38,302 nt of DNA from DASSKO01 sp035690425 (GTDB lineage: Bacteria > Actinomycetota > Actinomycetes > Propionibacteriales > Nocardioidaceae): NCBI GenBank assembly GCA_035690425.1, contig DASSKO010000163.1, positions 1 to 38,302 of the forward strand, read 5' to 3'. Shown piece by piece: positions 1 through 7,627 of this stretch (position 1 is its first letter; each line of letters begins with the position of its first letter). Under the pieces are notes generated by a model. That model saw nothing but the letters and a program-made list of their open reading frames with translations, was not told the DNA's origin and ran no database searches. The translations under genes and the position numbers were made by a program.

Positions 1-546
1 GCCGTAGGCGTCGCGGGCGTTCGACCACGCGCCGAGCCCGACGATGTGGGCTGCGTAGAGGATCGCGGACGCGAACGTCACCGCCTCGCCGTACCCGACG
101 GCGAAGCCGCGCAGCGAAAGCACGCCCAGCCCGACGGTCGCAATCGCGACGGCGACCCAGGCGACCGCACCGATGCGCTGCCGCAGGAAAATCGCGGCCA
201 GCAACGGTGTGCACACGACGTACATGCCGGTGACGAAGCCGGAGACGCTGGCGGCGGTGTGCTCGAGGCCGTGGGTCTGCAGGATCTGCGCGAGACCGTA
301 GACGACGCCGAGCACGGCCCCGTGTTTGCGGGCCTGCGGGGAGAGCCGGGAGATCGCGCGCGGGGAGATGACGAACAGCGCCACGGCCGCGATCGCGAAC
401 CGCACCGCGAGGAAGTCCAGCACCGGCACGCGGTCGAGCAAGTCCTTGATCAAGAAGAACGTCGAGCCCCACGACGCCGTGACACCGAGCAACGCAAGCA
501 GTGGCAGTGCCCGGCTGGCAGCGAAGGTCCGCCGCTGACCGCTCAT
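1..546 (-). CDS. EamA/DMT-family transporter (C-terminus cut by window edge)
   Basis: Minus-strand frame starting at an ATG at 546 and running open off the left edge, so only the first 182 residues are visible. The translation is hydrophobic with about five predicted membrane helices. It has the drug/metabolite transporter look: an early W-G-S-T-F-F-L-I-K segment at about residues 26-34, an R-F-A-I-A-A-V-A-L-F helix, and a G-x-x-x-G-L-x-x-T-x-A-S-x-S-G-F-x-T-G-M-Y segment typical of EamA repeats. Family members export small metabolites across the cytoplasmic membrane; the substrate cannot be told. Its ATG overlaps the TGA of the deoxyribonuclease IV gene (ATGA), so the two are co-transcribed and probably coupled. 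The second EamA repeat should lie beyond the window. Confidence 0.85.
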   Translation of the reverse strand, partial: MSGQRRTFAASRALPLLALLGVTASWGSTFFLIKDLLDRVPVLDFLAVRFAIAAVALFVISPRAISRLSPQARKHGAVLGVVYGLAQILQTHGLEHTAASVSGFVTGMYVVCTPLLAAIFLRQRIGAVAWVAVAIATVGLGVLSLRGFAVGYGEAVTFASAILYAAHIVGLGAWSNARDAYG

Positions 547-1421
547 CGGCGGTCCCGCAGCGACTTCAGCAGGGCGATGTCGTCCGCGGTGGCCGCGGTG
601 TCGCCCGGTGTCTCCAACAGCACGGGTACGCCGGACACGGCGGGGTGGGCGAACAGCTCAGCGAAGGCCGTTGTCCCGATGTGCCCGCAGCCGACCCGCT
701 CGTGGCGGTCCTTGAAGGCCCCGCGCACGTCCTTGGAGTCGTTGCCGTGCACGAGCCGGAGTCGCCCGTGGCCGGCGACCTCGATCAGCCGGTCCAGCGT
801 CGCGGTCATGCCGCCGGGAGCGTCAAGCGGAGCGCCGGCGGCGAAGACGTGGCAGGTGTCGAGGCAGATGCCGACCTTGGGATGCCAGTCGAGCGCGTCG
901 AGGTACGCCCGGAGGTCGTCGACGCCGGCGCAGAGGCTGCGGCCCTGACCGGCGGTGGGCTCCAGCAGCAGCATCGGAGAGTCCTCGCCGAGCGCCTCGA
1001 CCACCGGCAGCAGCCCCTCGCGCACCTGCTTCATCGCCGTGGTGACGGTCCCCTCGGCGACGCAGGAGCCGGTGTGCACCACCACGCCGCTGGCGCCGAT
1101 CTCCACGCCCCGTTTGAGGTTGTGGGCCACCGTCGCGACCGAGTTGAGGTAGGTCTGCTCGGTCGGAGAACCCAGGTTGACCAGGTAGGGCGAGTGCACG
1201 AACGCGGGAGTGTCGTGCTCGTCGCACAGGGCGCGGAACCGTTCGTCCTGCACCGGGTTGCCGGCGGCAGGTCGCCAACCACGCGGGTTGCCGACGAAGA
1301 CCTGCAGCGCCTCGCCGCCGAGCTCGCGCAGGTGTGGGAAGGCATACCCGGCGAGCCCCTTGCCGGCGGTGCGGACGTGTGCGCCGATCGGTGAACGCGT
1401 GGTAGTCGGCGGGGTGTCCAC
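543..1421 (-). CDS. nfo: Deoxyribonuclease IV (AP endonuclease, Nfo-type)
   Basis: 292-residue xylose-isomerase-like TIM barrel, metal-dependent AP endonuclease of base excision repair, cytoplasmic. The family metal ligands are visible in order: H76 (VHSPYLVNL), H116 (VHTGS), E154 (LLLEPTAG), D188 and H191 (CLDTCH), H225 and D228 (HGND), D238 and H240 (DRHE) and E270 (LLETPG). I chose the GTG at 1421 because GAAAGG lies 9 nt upstream and the family core begins shortly after. An ATG at 1490 would add 23 residues, has no ribosome binding site and looks unconserved. Length is normal for Nfo. It overlaps the downstream EamA gene by 4 bp. Function of the family is well established; assignment is confident. 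Confidence 0.93.
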   Translation of the reverse strand: MDTPPTTTRSPIGAHVRTAGKGLAGYAFPHLRELGGEALQVFVGNPRGWRPAAGNPVQDERFRALCDEHDTPAFVHSPYLVNLGSPTEQTYLNSVATVAHNLKRGVEIGASGVVVHTGSCVAEGTVTTAMKQVREGLLPVVEALGEDSPMLLLEPTAGQGRSLCAGVDDLRAYLDALDWHPKVGICLDTCHVFAAGAPLDAPGGMTATLDRLIEVAGHGRLRLVHGNDSKDVRGAFKDRHERVGCGHIGTTAFAELFAHPAVSGVPVLLETPGDTAATADDIALLKSLRDRR

Positions 1422-1537
1422 GCGGGACAGCCTTTCAGGCGTCTTGCCGGCTGTGAAATCGGCGCCACGGTCGTGCTGCCGGATCGGCATGCGTCAATAA
1501 CGATATGACGCACCTCGTACCTCGAAGTCGCTCGGTG

Positions 1538-1968
1538 TCAGCGCGGGGTCGTTGAGCTCGGGTCCCACGGGCTGATGCATTGGACGCGGAGGGGTTGGAA
1601 GTGCTTGGTATTTCGCGTCGCGACGGTCATCTCGGCGGCCTGTGCGGTGGCGGCGGTGAGGGCGTCGCCGAACGGCGCATGCTCGGGAACCCGTAGGTGG
1701 CGAGGATCCTTGCGGCCGGCAGGTCGAACGGCAGTACACGGCTGACGAACGTGGGTAGGACGTGTTCGTCGAACCACCGGCGCAAGATGTCTCCTTGCGC
1801 TGGGTCGGATCGCTCCTTGGCGACGACTCCGCGCTCGATCTCGGCGACGGTGGTGGCGGTCACGAACTGGTCGGCGACGGGGATGGACGCCGCCCAGGCT
1901 TCGACCAACCGATTGCGTCCTCGGACTCGCAGTGCGGACACCACGTTGGTGTCCAAGACGTACTTCAC
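1538..1968 (-). pseudogene. VapC-type PIN-domain toxin, frameshifted
   Basis: The frame starting at GTG 1968 gives the PIN-domain N-terminus (M-K-Y-V-L-D-T-N-V-V-S, with the first catalytic Asp, and T-T-V-A-E-I-E-R-G with the Glu) and reads well to L-P-A-A-R-I-L-A-T-Y near 1702. It then enters a low-complexity tail ending at 1627. The rest of a PIN domain (V-P-E-H-A-P-F-G-D-A-L-T-A-A-T-A-Q-A, then T-V-A-T-R-N-T-K-H-F) continues in the neighbouring frame to a stop at 1538. One base appears to be missing at about 1697-1702, or two inserted. As it stands the product would lose the later catalytic acidic residues. The start overlaps the antitoxin stop (GTGA). VapC toxins are RNases of tRNA or rRNA; this copy is probably inactive unless the shift is a sequencing error. 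Confidence 0.82.
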
Positions 1969-2190
1969 AGCTCCGGGGTTCGCGCGTCCAGGCCCAAGCG
2001 CTCGGGCTCGAACTCAATGTCGGCCCCCTCGTCCATGCTCAGCTGGTCGATGATCGTGACGGGCTCGCTCTTGAGGGTCTCGGCGAGTATCTCGCGTGCC
2101 TCCGCCTCAACCGATCGGTGATGCTGCTCGGCGCGCGCGAAGCGCGGCCTTGGTTCCGGCGGGAAGGTTGCGGATCAAGATCTGCTCCAC
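1965..2190 (-). pseudogene. VapB/FitA-type antitoxin, frameshifted
   Basis: A GTG at 2190, 8 nt after a GGAGG, opens V-E-Q-I-L-I-R-N-L-P-A-G-T-K-A-A-L-R-A-R, the start of a ribbon-helix-helix antitoxin of the FitA/VapB kind. Directly after this the frame reaches a stop. The expected continuation A-E-Q-H-H-R-S-V-E-A-E-A-R-E-I-L-A-E-T-L, followed by the acidic toxin-binding tail ending L-D-A-R-T-P-E-L, lies in another frame to the TGA at 1965-1967. The break sits in a GC-dinucleotide run at about 2131-2140. Loss of one GC unit, or a one-base gain, would explain it. Such antitoxins neutralise VapC and repress their own operon. Only the DNA-binding half would be made from the current sequence. 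Confidence 0.8.
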
Positions 2191-2202
2191 GGTGACCACC
2201 TC

Positions 2203-2224
2203 CGATATCGTTCCTACGATATCG
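2203..2224. promoter_or_regulatory. Operator-like twin palindrome of the vapBC operon
   Basis: Two identical, self-palindromic octamers CGATATCG at 2203-2210 and 2217-2224 are separated by 6 bp (TTCCTA). They lie immediately upstream of the antitoxin ribosome binding site. Ribbon-helix-helix antitoxins usually bind such paired palindromes to autorepress their operon. The position, overlapping the expected promoter and transcript start, fits. The binding role is inferred from layout. Confidence 0.65.
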
Positions 2225-2816
2225 GGCACGGGTGCGGTCAGTTCGACTCGTCCCAAGGCATCCGCTGGGCTGACAGCCGTGTTGAGCGACTCGCCGGGGC
2301 GATGGTGTGCGGCTTCTGCCTGGCAGGGCATCGGGATGATCGCCGGCGGCGGGCTCCTGGCCCTCGTCCCACGGGCAGGGCTCCGGCTGAGCACAGCGCC
2401 CGATCTGCGTACCAGCGCGCCCTCATCCCCGGCGACACCTGGCCCACGAACCTGCCGACCGATCGGCCCACGTCGTCATGGTGACCGCGAGTGGCACAAC
2501 GGCCGTCGTCATGATCACCGGGCACGTCGCCGTCATGATCATCGAGCGTGTCCGGCAACACATCCGCGTCGAGGGGCGGTGCTACTGGCGACCCACAGAC
2601 CCAAACACTTCCGACGTGCCTTTGTGCGGAATGACTGTCCGACTTCAGCCTTACGCCCATCGGCGGAACACAGCCTGAACCTCGGCGTGCCACGGCACGC
2701 TCCCGTTTCGGGCCGATCACCCTCACATTCGTGACAGGCGTGCTCATCGGCATGCCCCTTGTGCTCTGGGCGATGGATCGGTCCCCGTAAGCATCGATCC
2801 GCTTCGGGCAGCCGGT
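2225..2816. other. 592-bp stretch with no convincing gene
   Basis: No reading frame here gives a recognisable or plausible protein. The open frames present are Arg/Pro/His-rich translations of GC-biased DNA. The segment looks less GC-rich in places and carries a repeated CGTCATGATCA (2507-2517 and 2531-2541, 24 bp apart). It separates the two toxin-antitoxin-like modules and is probably decayed accessory DNA. Confidence 0.5.
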
Positions 2817-3137
2817 TCAGAAGTCGGCAAGGTCGTTGCGGAGGCGCTCGACGCCTTCAACGGTTTCGAACCAGATCCGGTCCTCGTTGATCTCTTCGGG
2901 AAGCATGTATGCGAGCACACTGCGGTATCCGTACAACTCGGACCAAGGCTGTTGCCCAGCCTCGGCGCCGACTGCGGCGCGGTAGGCCTCCGCGTAGTTG
3001 CCGGCGGTGATCCAGAGTCGCTGCACCGCGAGCCGCACGAGCATGTCATCCTCGTAACGCTTGCGTCCGAGCGCAGCCAGTCCAGCTAGCTCCTCCAGCG
3101 TATGCAGTAGACCGACCCGCAGCTCGGCCGGTGTCAC
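2817..3137 (-). CDS. HepT/DUF86-like HEPN protein with degenerate catalytic motif
   Basis: 106 residues from a GTG at 3137. The all-helical sequence matches the DUF86/HepT outline: R-L-A-V-Q-R-L-W-I-T-A-G-N-Y-A-E-A at about 35-51, W-S-E-L-Y-G-Y-R-S-V-L-A-Y at 65-77, then I-N-E-D-R-I-W-F-E-T-V (83-93) and a short final helix. HEPN toxins of this group normally carry an R-X4-H RNase motif at the R-S-V-L-A position. Here R72 is followed by Y77 where His is expected (codon TAC; CAC would be one transition away). The GTG overlaps the upstream gene's stop (GTGA), as in HEPN/MNT toxin-antitoxin operons. Catalytic loss is inferred; the family call is fairly confident. Confidence 0.72.
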   Translation of the reverse strand: MTPAELRVGLLHTLEELAGLAALGRKRYEDDMLVRLAVQRLWITAGNYAEAYRAAVGAEAGQQPWSELYGYRSVLAYMLPEEINEDRIWFETVEGVERLRNDLADF

Positions 3138-3394
3138 AACGGCGGAGCGTCGCCCGCGGCGGGAACGTCGTCGGTGAGCACATGGACGTACGTCCCGACC
3201 ACTTGCGCGGCTTGGGCGGCGAACCGTCCAACAGCCCGATAGCCGGCCTCCGGCGCCTGCACAATCACGGCACCGTCGCCGCGCAGGCGGGGATTCGTCA
3301 GACCCGAGCCCTCGACATGGCGGCGCAACTCAACTCGCCGCGCGGCCACCTCATGCCAAGTGGCTCGCCGGTCACTGGCGATCGTCTCGGACAC
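3134..3394 (-). CDS. Small partner of the HEPN gene, possibly a degenerate nucleotidyltransferase-type antitoxin
   Basis: 86 residues from a GTG at 3394 with AGGA about 7 nt upstream. I do not recognise it firmly. The C-terminal half (G-A-V-I-V-Q, then R-F-A-A-Q-A-A-Q-V-V-G-T-Y-V-H-V-L-T-D-D-V-P) resembles the helix-strand segment following the active site in minimal nucleotidyltransferases, where such proteins have a long helix and a V-D-L-V-T-like strand. The GSx10DxD catalytic signature is absent and the protein is shorter than MntA-type antitoxins. It overlaps the HEPN gene by 4 bp and lies upstream of it, the order seen in MNT/HEPN modules. A function as antitoxin is inferred from context only. 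Confidence 0.6.
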   Translation of the reverse strand: MSETIASDRRATWHEVAARRVELRRHVEGSGLTNPRLRGDGAVIVQAPEAGYRAVGRFAAQAAQVVGTYVHVLTDDVPAAGDAPPL

Positions 3395-3639
3395 ACATTC
3401 ATCCTACCTGCAGCGACTACCACCGTCCCGAACAGGAACAACGAGAACCACAGCGGGACCTCTCCGTCATCGGGCGGGGCGAAAGGTCGTGACGGCCAAC
3501 CCGCGTCCGCGTGCGTCTATTTGGGCCGAAAAGACACGGCCTCAACCGGCGGACTGTCATTCGCGGCGCGGACCCCTGCGGGTCACAGCGCGTCGGTCAC
3601 CGCTCGGAAGAAGCGAGGGCCAGCCTCGCGAAGCGGGTG

Positions 3640-5502
3640 TCAGTAGAGGTAGATCGTGACCGTCGAGCCCTTCGGCGCCAGGTCGCCGGAACTAGGGTCC
3701 TGCGCAGCGATCCGGTTGAAGCCGACGTAGGCGTCGGCCTTCTGCACCTCAACGTCGAAGCCCGCGGCTTCCAACGTCGCCGTCGCGCTGGCCTCGTCCT
3801 GCCCGAACACGCTCGGCACCTCGATCATCTGCGGGCCCTTGGACACGACCAGCTCGACCGCGTCGTCTTTGAACAGCGTGCCGTCCTCGGGCGACTGACT
3901 GATCACCTGGCCCTCCGGCACCTCGTCGTCGAACCGCTTGGTCACCGCGGCCGTGAGGCCCGCGTCCTCCAACGCCGAGACGGCCTTGCGCGCCGGGTCG
4001 CCGACGAGGTCGGGTACGTCGATCGGGCGGCGGCCCTTGCTGACCACCAGGTCGACCTCGGTGTCGCGCCTGAGCTTGGCGCCCGGCTGCTTCGACGCCC
4101 GGATGACCTTCCCCTTGTCGACTCGTTCAGAGAACCGGCGAGTAACGTCGCCGACGGCCAGGTTTCGATCGGTCAAGGTGTCGGCCGCGTCCTGCTTGCT
4201 CAGACCGGCCACCTTCGGCATGTCGTAGCGCTCCTTGCCCTTCGACACCACCACCGCGATGGTGCCGTCGTCGAGGACACGCTCCCCGGCCGCCGGGTCG
4301 GTCGAGATGATCTCGCCCGCCGGCACGGTCTCGGAGTAGCGCCGGTGGCCGGACAGCTCGACGGCGTCGTCGCCCAGCCGGGCGTGCGCCTCCCGCATGG
4401 TCATGCCCACCAGCTCGGGCGTCTCGCGATAGCGGCCGATGCCGTAGTACCAGCCGCCTGCCGCCGCCCCGGCCCCGAGCAGTAGGACGACCAACAACGC
4501 CAGCAGGCCCTTGCGGCTGCGTGCGGGCCGCCGCACCCGTGGCTCGATGTCATGGCGGTTCTGCGGCGGCTGCGACGACACCGCCGTGGTCGGCGTGAGG
4601 TCACGAGTGAGCTCGAGATCGTCGGACTCGCCGTGGTCGAGCGCGTGCCGCACCCTGCGCACCTGCCGCAACATCACGCTGGCGTCGGCGAGGCGGGACT
4701 CGCGTCGTCGCGAGGTGGCGCGCGCGACCAACGCGTCGAGGTACGGCGGGATGTCCGCTACCTGGTGCGAAGGCGGGGCGACATCGGTGTGCACGTGCTT
4801 GTAGGCAACCTGGATCGGCGAGTCGCCCTGGTGCGGTTTGGCGCCGGTGAGCATCTCGTAGAGCAGCACTCCGCAGGCGTAGACGTCGGTGCGGGGGTCG
4901 GCGGTGCCGTCGACGACGAGCTCTGGGGCGAGGTAGGAGACCGTGCCGATCAGCACACCACTGGTCGCGGTCGTCTGGTCCGAGGTCGCCACCGCGCGCG
5001 CCAGCCCGAAGTCGGCGACCTTCACCCGTCCGTCGTCGGTGAGCAGCACGTTCTCGGGCTTGACGTCGCGGTGCACGAAGCCGGCCGCGTGGGCGGCCCC
5101 GAGTGCGGACAGGATTGGCTCGAGCAGCGCGAGCGCCCGCGCGGGCGGCAGCGGAGCCTGTTCGCGCATCAGTTCGCGCAGCGTGCACCCGGGCACATAC
5201 TCCATCACCAGAAACAGCGTGCTCGCGCTCTGTCCCGAGTCGTGCCGGCCCTGGTCGAACACCCCCACGACGTTGGGGTGCGCCAGCCGTGCCGCGGCCC
5301 GGGCCTCCCGCTGGAAGCGCAGGGCGAAGTCGGGGTCGTCGGCGTAGCCGGAGTGCAGGACCTTGACCGCGACCTGCCGGTCGAGGCGGACGTCGACGGC
5401 CTCGTAGACCGTCGCCATCCCGCCGCGTGCGATCCGCCCTCCCACGCGGTAGCGACCGTCGAGCAGCGTCCCCACGAGGGGATCGGCAGCGGTCGTGTCC
5501 AC
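3640..5502 (-). CDS. PASTA-domain Ser/Thr protein kinase (PknB/PknL type)
   Basis: 620 residues. Cytoplasmic kinase domain at about 17-280 with the Gly-rich loop (I-A-R-G-G-M-A-T-V-Y), catalytic Lys K47, H-R-D-V-K-P-E-N loop (D146), D-F-G (164-166) and A-P-E (192-194). A juxtamembrane linker precedes one membrane helix (332-354) and four extracellular PASTA repeats (about 360-422, 426-490, 493-556, 559-620). PASTA kinases sense muropeptides or lipid II and phosphorylate division and wall proteins. The nearby divergent Rv2175c-type gene mirrors the pknL-Rv2175c arrangement of mycobacteria, where that protein is a kinase substrate; M. tuberculosis PknL itself lacks PASTA repeats. Start is a GTG at 5502; a start a few codons away cannot be excluded. 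Confidence 0.95.
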   Translation of the reverse strand: MDTTAADPLVGTLLDGRYRVGGRIARGGMATVYEAVDVRLDRQVAVKVLHSGYADDPDFALRFQREARAAARLAHPNVVGVFDQGRHDSGQSASTLFLVMEYVPGCTLRELMREQAPLPPARALALLEPILSALGAAHAAGFVHRDVKPENVLLTDDGRVKVADFGLARAVATSDQTTATSGVLIGTVSYLAPELVVDGTADPRTDVYACGVLLYEMLTGAKPHQGDSPIQVAYKHVHTDVAPPSHQVADIPPYLDALVARATSRRRESRLADASVMLRQVRRVRHALDHGESDDLELTRDLTPTTAVSSQPPQNRHDIEPRVRRPARSRKGLLALLVVLLLGAGAAAGGWYYGIGRYRETPELVGMTMREAHARLGDDAVELSGHRRYSETVPAGEIISTDPAAGERVLDDGTIAVVVSKGKERYDMPKVAGLSKQDAADTLTDRNLAVGDVTRRFSERVDKGKVIRASKQPGAKLRRDTEVDLVVSKGRRPIDVPDLVGDPARKAVSALEDAGLTAAVTKRFDDEVPEGQVISQSPEDGTLFKDDAVELVVSKGPQMIEVPSVFGQDEASATATLEAAGFDVEVQKADAYVGFNRIAAQDPSSGDLAPKGSTVTIYLY

Positions 5503-5621
5503 GATGAGAGTCCAAATATCCGAGAGCGGCGTACCTGCCCGAGTGTAAAGAGCGACCGGCGGCAGGAGCGGGAGGCGCCGGTGGTGGCGCGCCGCGGGAG
5601 CCGGCGGACGCTACCGCCCAC

Positions 5622-6614
5622 TCAGTACGGGTAGTCGCCGGTTCGGAAGGACGCTCGCAGGGCCAGCACGTTGGCGATGTAGCGCCTGGTGTCGTCGTAC
5701 AGTCCGTGCTCCTCGACCGAGCCCAGGCCCTGGTAGTAGCCGGCGAGTGCGCGTCGGGCGCCGGTGCGGTCGGTGAGGAACTTCAGCAGCACGACACCTG
5801 CGTAGACGTTGTCCTCGACCTTGTGCAGGTCGAGGTCGCGGCCGGTGACCTCACCCAGCCAGCGACCCGTCGACGGGATGACCTGCATGGCGCCGATGGC
5901 GTCGGCGCTGGAGACGACGTCCTGCTGCCAGCCCGCCTCCTGCCAGGAGACGGCCAGGGCCAGCGCGGGGTCAACGCCGTGGCGCTGGGCGGTGCGGGTG
6001 ATCAACCGGCGTACGGCGGCCCGCCGGTCGGCGTCGCTGAGGGCGCCCTGGACTGCGGTGCGGCCGGTGCCGCGACTGGCCTGCTGCTGGGCGCGTACGA
6101 CCACGGGGACCCGCAGCCGGTCGCCGACGTGGAGCAGGGGCGAGCCGCCGTTGGACTCGATCACCTCCGCCGTCCAGGCGTGGTAGCGACGGGCGATCGC
6201 GCTAACCGTGTCGCCCGGCTGCACGGTATGCACCACGATGCGTCGCTTGTCCGGATGCGCCAGCGCATGACTCGCCGAGCGGTGGGGTGGCGCCGGTTCG
6301 GCCGCTGCGGGCCGCTGCCCAGTGTGACCGCCGCGCCGGTGTGCCGAAGGGATCGTCAGCACGTCGCCGGGATAGATCAGGCTGCCCCCGTGCCCGAGGT
6401 CGTTGGCGTCCACGATCGCGCCGACTGTGCTGTCGTGCTCGGTGGCGATGCTCCAGACGGTGTCGCCGGGCTGCACGGTGTAGTCCAACGCCGGCAGGGC
6501 GAGCAGCAGCGCCGCGAAGGTGGCCGTGGGAGCGCCGAGCGGTCGGCCTGTGAACCTGCTGGGACTGCGCCGGGGGAGGCGCCGGATGCGGGGAGGGTTC
6601 GGTAGCGGAAGCAT
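5622..6614 (-). CDS. Secreted LysM x2 / lytic-transglycosylase-like protein
   Basis: 330 residues from an ATG at 6614 with GAGG 6-7 nt upstream. An Arg-rich N-terminus and a hydrophobic segment (about 30-43) act as signal or anchor. Two LysM modules follow (44-88 and 128-170, each opening with Y/H-T-V-Q-P-G-D-T-V), joined by a Pro/His-rich linker, then a goose-type/SLT lysozyme fold (about 200-320). The catalytic Glu is E226 in S-W-Q-E-A-G-W, with the family's G-A-M-Q-V-I-P-S-T-G motif at 241-250. It should bind peptidoglycan and cleave the glycan strand outside the cell. It is on the same strand as the PASTA kinase, 119 bp upstream of it, and divergent from the Rv2175c-like gene, suggesting shared wall-related work. 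Confidence 0.9.
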   Translation of the reverse strand: MLPLPNPPRIRRLPRRSPSRFTGRPLGAPTATFAALLLALPALDYTVQPGDTVWSIATEHDSTVGAIVDANDLGHGGSLIYPGDVLTIPSAHRRGGHTGQRPAAAEPAPPHRSASHALAHPDKRRIVVHTVQPGDTVSAIARRYHAWTAEVIESNGGSPLLHVGDRLRVPVVVRAQQQASRGTGRTAVQGALSDADRRAAVRRLITRTAQRHGVDPALALAVSWQEAGWQQDVVSSADAIGAMQVIPSTGRWLGEVTGRDLDLHKVEDNVYAGVVLLKFLTDRTGARRALAGYYQGLGSVEEHGLYDDTRRYIANVLALRASFRTGDYPY

Positions 6615-6746
6615 GGTCGTCCTCGGTCTCGGGAGCGATGGGGGAAGATCCCGGTGCGTGACGCTCGGTGACGTTACCAGCACATTTCGCGTACGCATGG
6701 AACCTCGCCTTGCCCGGCGGGTTGGCCGATCTGGCAGGCTGTGGGC

Positions 6747-7136
6747 GTGAATGCCGAGCACCGCCAACCCGCCACCGACCAGCCCCCGGCGCTCGACTCG
6801 GTCGTGACCGGATGGCTCAGCCTGCGCGAGGCCGCCGACCTGCTCGGCATCAGCCCCAACGGCGTGCGCCAGCTCATGCGGGAGAGCCAGCTGCTCGCGG
6901 TGCGCCACGGTGACGTCCGGGAGCCGGAGGTGCCGGCCGACTTCCTGCTCGATGGCGAGCCGGTGAAGGGCCTCGCCGGCACGATCACGGTGCTGTCCGA
7001 CGCCGGCTACGACCCGGAGGCGAGCGTGCGGTGGCTGTTCACCGAGGACGCCACGCTGCCCGGCTCACCCATTCAGGCGCTGCGTGAGAACCGCGGCACC
7101 GAGGTGCGTCGGCGCGCGCAGGCGCTCGCTTTCTGA
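6747..7136 (+). CDS. Rv2175c-family DNA-binding protein
   Basis: 129 residues. The first part holds a helix-turn-helix of the excisionase/MerR style (W-L-S-L-R-E-A-A-D-L-L-G-I-S-P-N-G-V-R-Q-L, about 23-43). The second half, with L-A-G-T-I-T-V-L-S-D-A-G-Y and W-L-F-T-E-D, matches the Rv2175c C-terminal domain. Rv2175c in M. tuberculosis binds DNA and is phosphorylated by PknL; the PASTA kinase next door makes the same partnership likely. I chose the GTG at 6747 because CAGGCT, a -10-like hexamer, lies 6 nt upstream, suggesting a leaderless message. A GTG at 6741 is in frame and equally open. It is divergent from the LysM gene across about 130 bp. Confidence 0.85.
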   Translation: MNAEHRQPATDQPPALDSVVTGWLSLREAADLLGISPNGVRQLMRESQLLAVRHGDVREPEVPADFLLDGEPVKGLAGTITVLSDAGYDPEASVRWLFTEDATLPGSPIQALRENRGTEVRRRAQALAF

Positions 7137-7150
7137 GCGATGGCGGCGCT

Positions 7151-7531
7151 GTGTCCCTGATCGTGGTGGATGCGGCCAACGTGATGGGAGCGCGTCCGGA
7201 CGGCTGGTGGCGTGATCGAGCCGGCGCGGCCGGACGGCTGCTCGCCGCCATGGGCGCCGATCTCACCGAGAGTGCCGAGGTCGCCGTAGTGCTCGAGGGA
7301 GCAGCCCGGGCGGCTGCTGAACCAGGAACCTTCAACGGGATCGAGGTCGTGCATGCCGCCGGCTCCGGTGACGATGCGATCGTCGGCCTGGTCGCTGCGG
7401 CCGCCGCCGGGGATCCGAACCGATCGCTGACTGTCGTGACAGCCGACCGGGGACTTCGTGCCCGCGTGGAGGAGCTCGGGGCGCAGGTGCACGGGCCACG
7501 TTGGCTGATTCGTCGCCTCGAAGACTGGTGA
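7151..7531 (+). CDS. Small NYN/PIN-like protein (annotated in relatives as NTP pyrophosphohydrolase)
   Basis: 126 residues from a GTG at 7151, 14 nt after the Rv2175c-like gene and probably in the same transcript. The sequence is a Rossmann-like alpha/beta fold with acidic residues at strand ends. It has V-V-D-A-A-N-V-M-G at 5-13 (D7, N10), a G-S-G-D-D-A-I motif at 71-77 (D74, D75) and V-T-A-D-R-G-L at 96-102 (D99). This spacing is typical of NYN/PIN-like metal-dependent nucleases such as YacP relatives. Substrate and role are unknown. The ribosome binding site is weak, so translation may depend on the upstream gene. Confidence 0.7.
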   Translation: MSLIVVDAANVMGARPDGWWRDRAGAAGRLLAAMGADLTESAEVAVVLEGAARAAAEPGTFNGIEVVHAAGSGDDAIVGLVAAAAAGDPNRSLTVVTADRGLRARVEELGAQVHGPRWLIRRLEDW

Positions 7532-7559
7532 TGACCGACCGCGTGGTACCGGTCGCAGA

Positions 7560-7585
7560 CACTCGACGCGGTACGGCGTCGAGTG
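7560..7585. terminator. Bidirectional terminator between convergent genes
   Basis: A perfect 10-bp inverted repeat, CACTCGACGC / GCGTCGAGTG, with a 6-nt loop (GGTACG) sits between the converging NYN-like and polyprenyl synthase genes. There is no T-run, as is usual in high-GC actinobacteria. A smaller GACCG/CGGTC hairpin lies just before it. Confidence 0.75.
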
Positions 7586-7627
7586 CCACCTCATCAGTAC
7601 GACGACAGTCCCGGACGGTGTCCTCGG

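Noticed and set aside
46..948. Plus-strand frame over the EamA and nfo genes
   Set aside because: Arg/Asp/Gly-rich shadow; both minus-strand genes have clear family signatures.
2238..2753. 171-codon minus-strand frame in the accessory gap
   Set aside because: No ribosome binding site, no recognisable domain and a composition typical of random GC-rich translation.
3221..3230. Other GAAC/GTTC half-sites as LexA boxes
   Set aside because: Single half-sites occur by chance in several places; only 15354-15373 has both halves at the correct spacing.
6615..6746. Possible c-di-AMP (ydaO-type) riboswitch before the LysM gene
   Set aside because: Such riboswitches precede some actinobacterial wall hydrolases, but the 130-bp divergent gap shows no matching conserved elements and is too short for promoter plus riboswitch.
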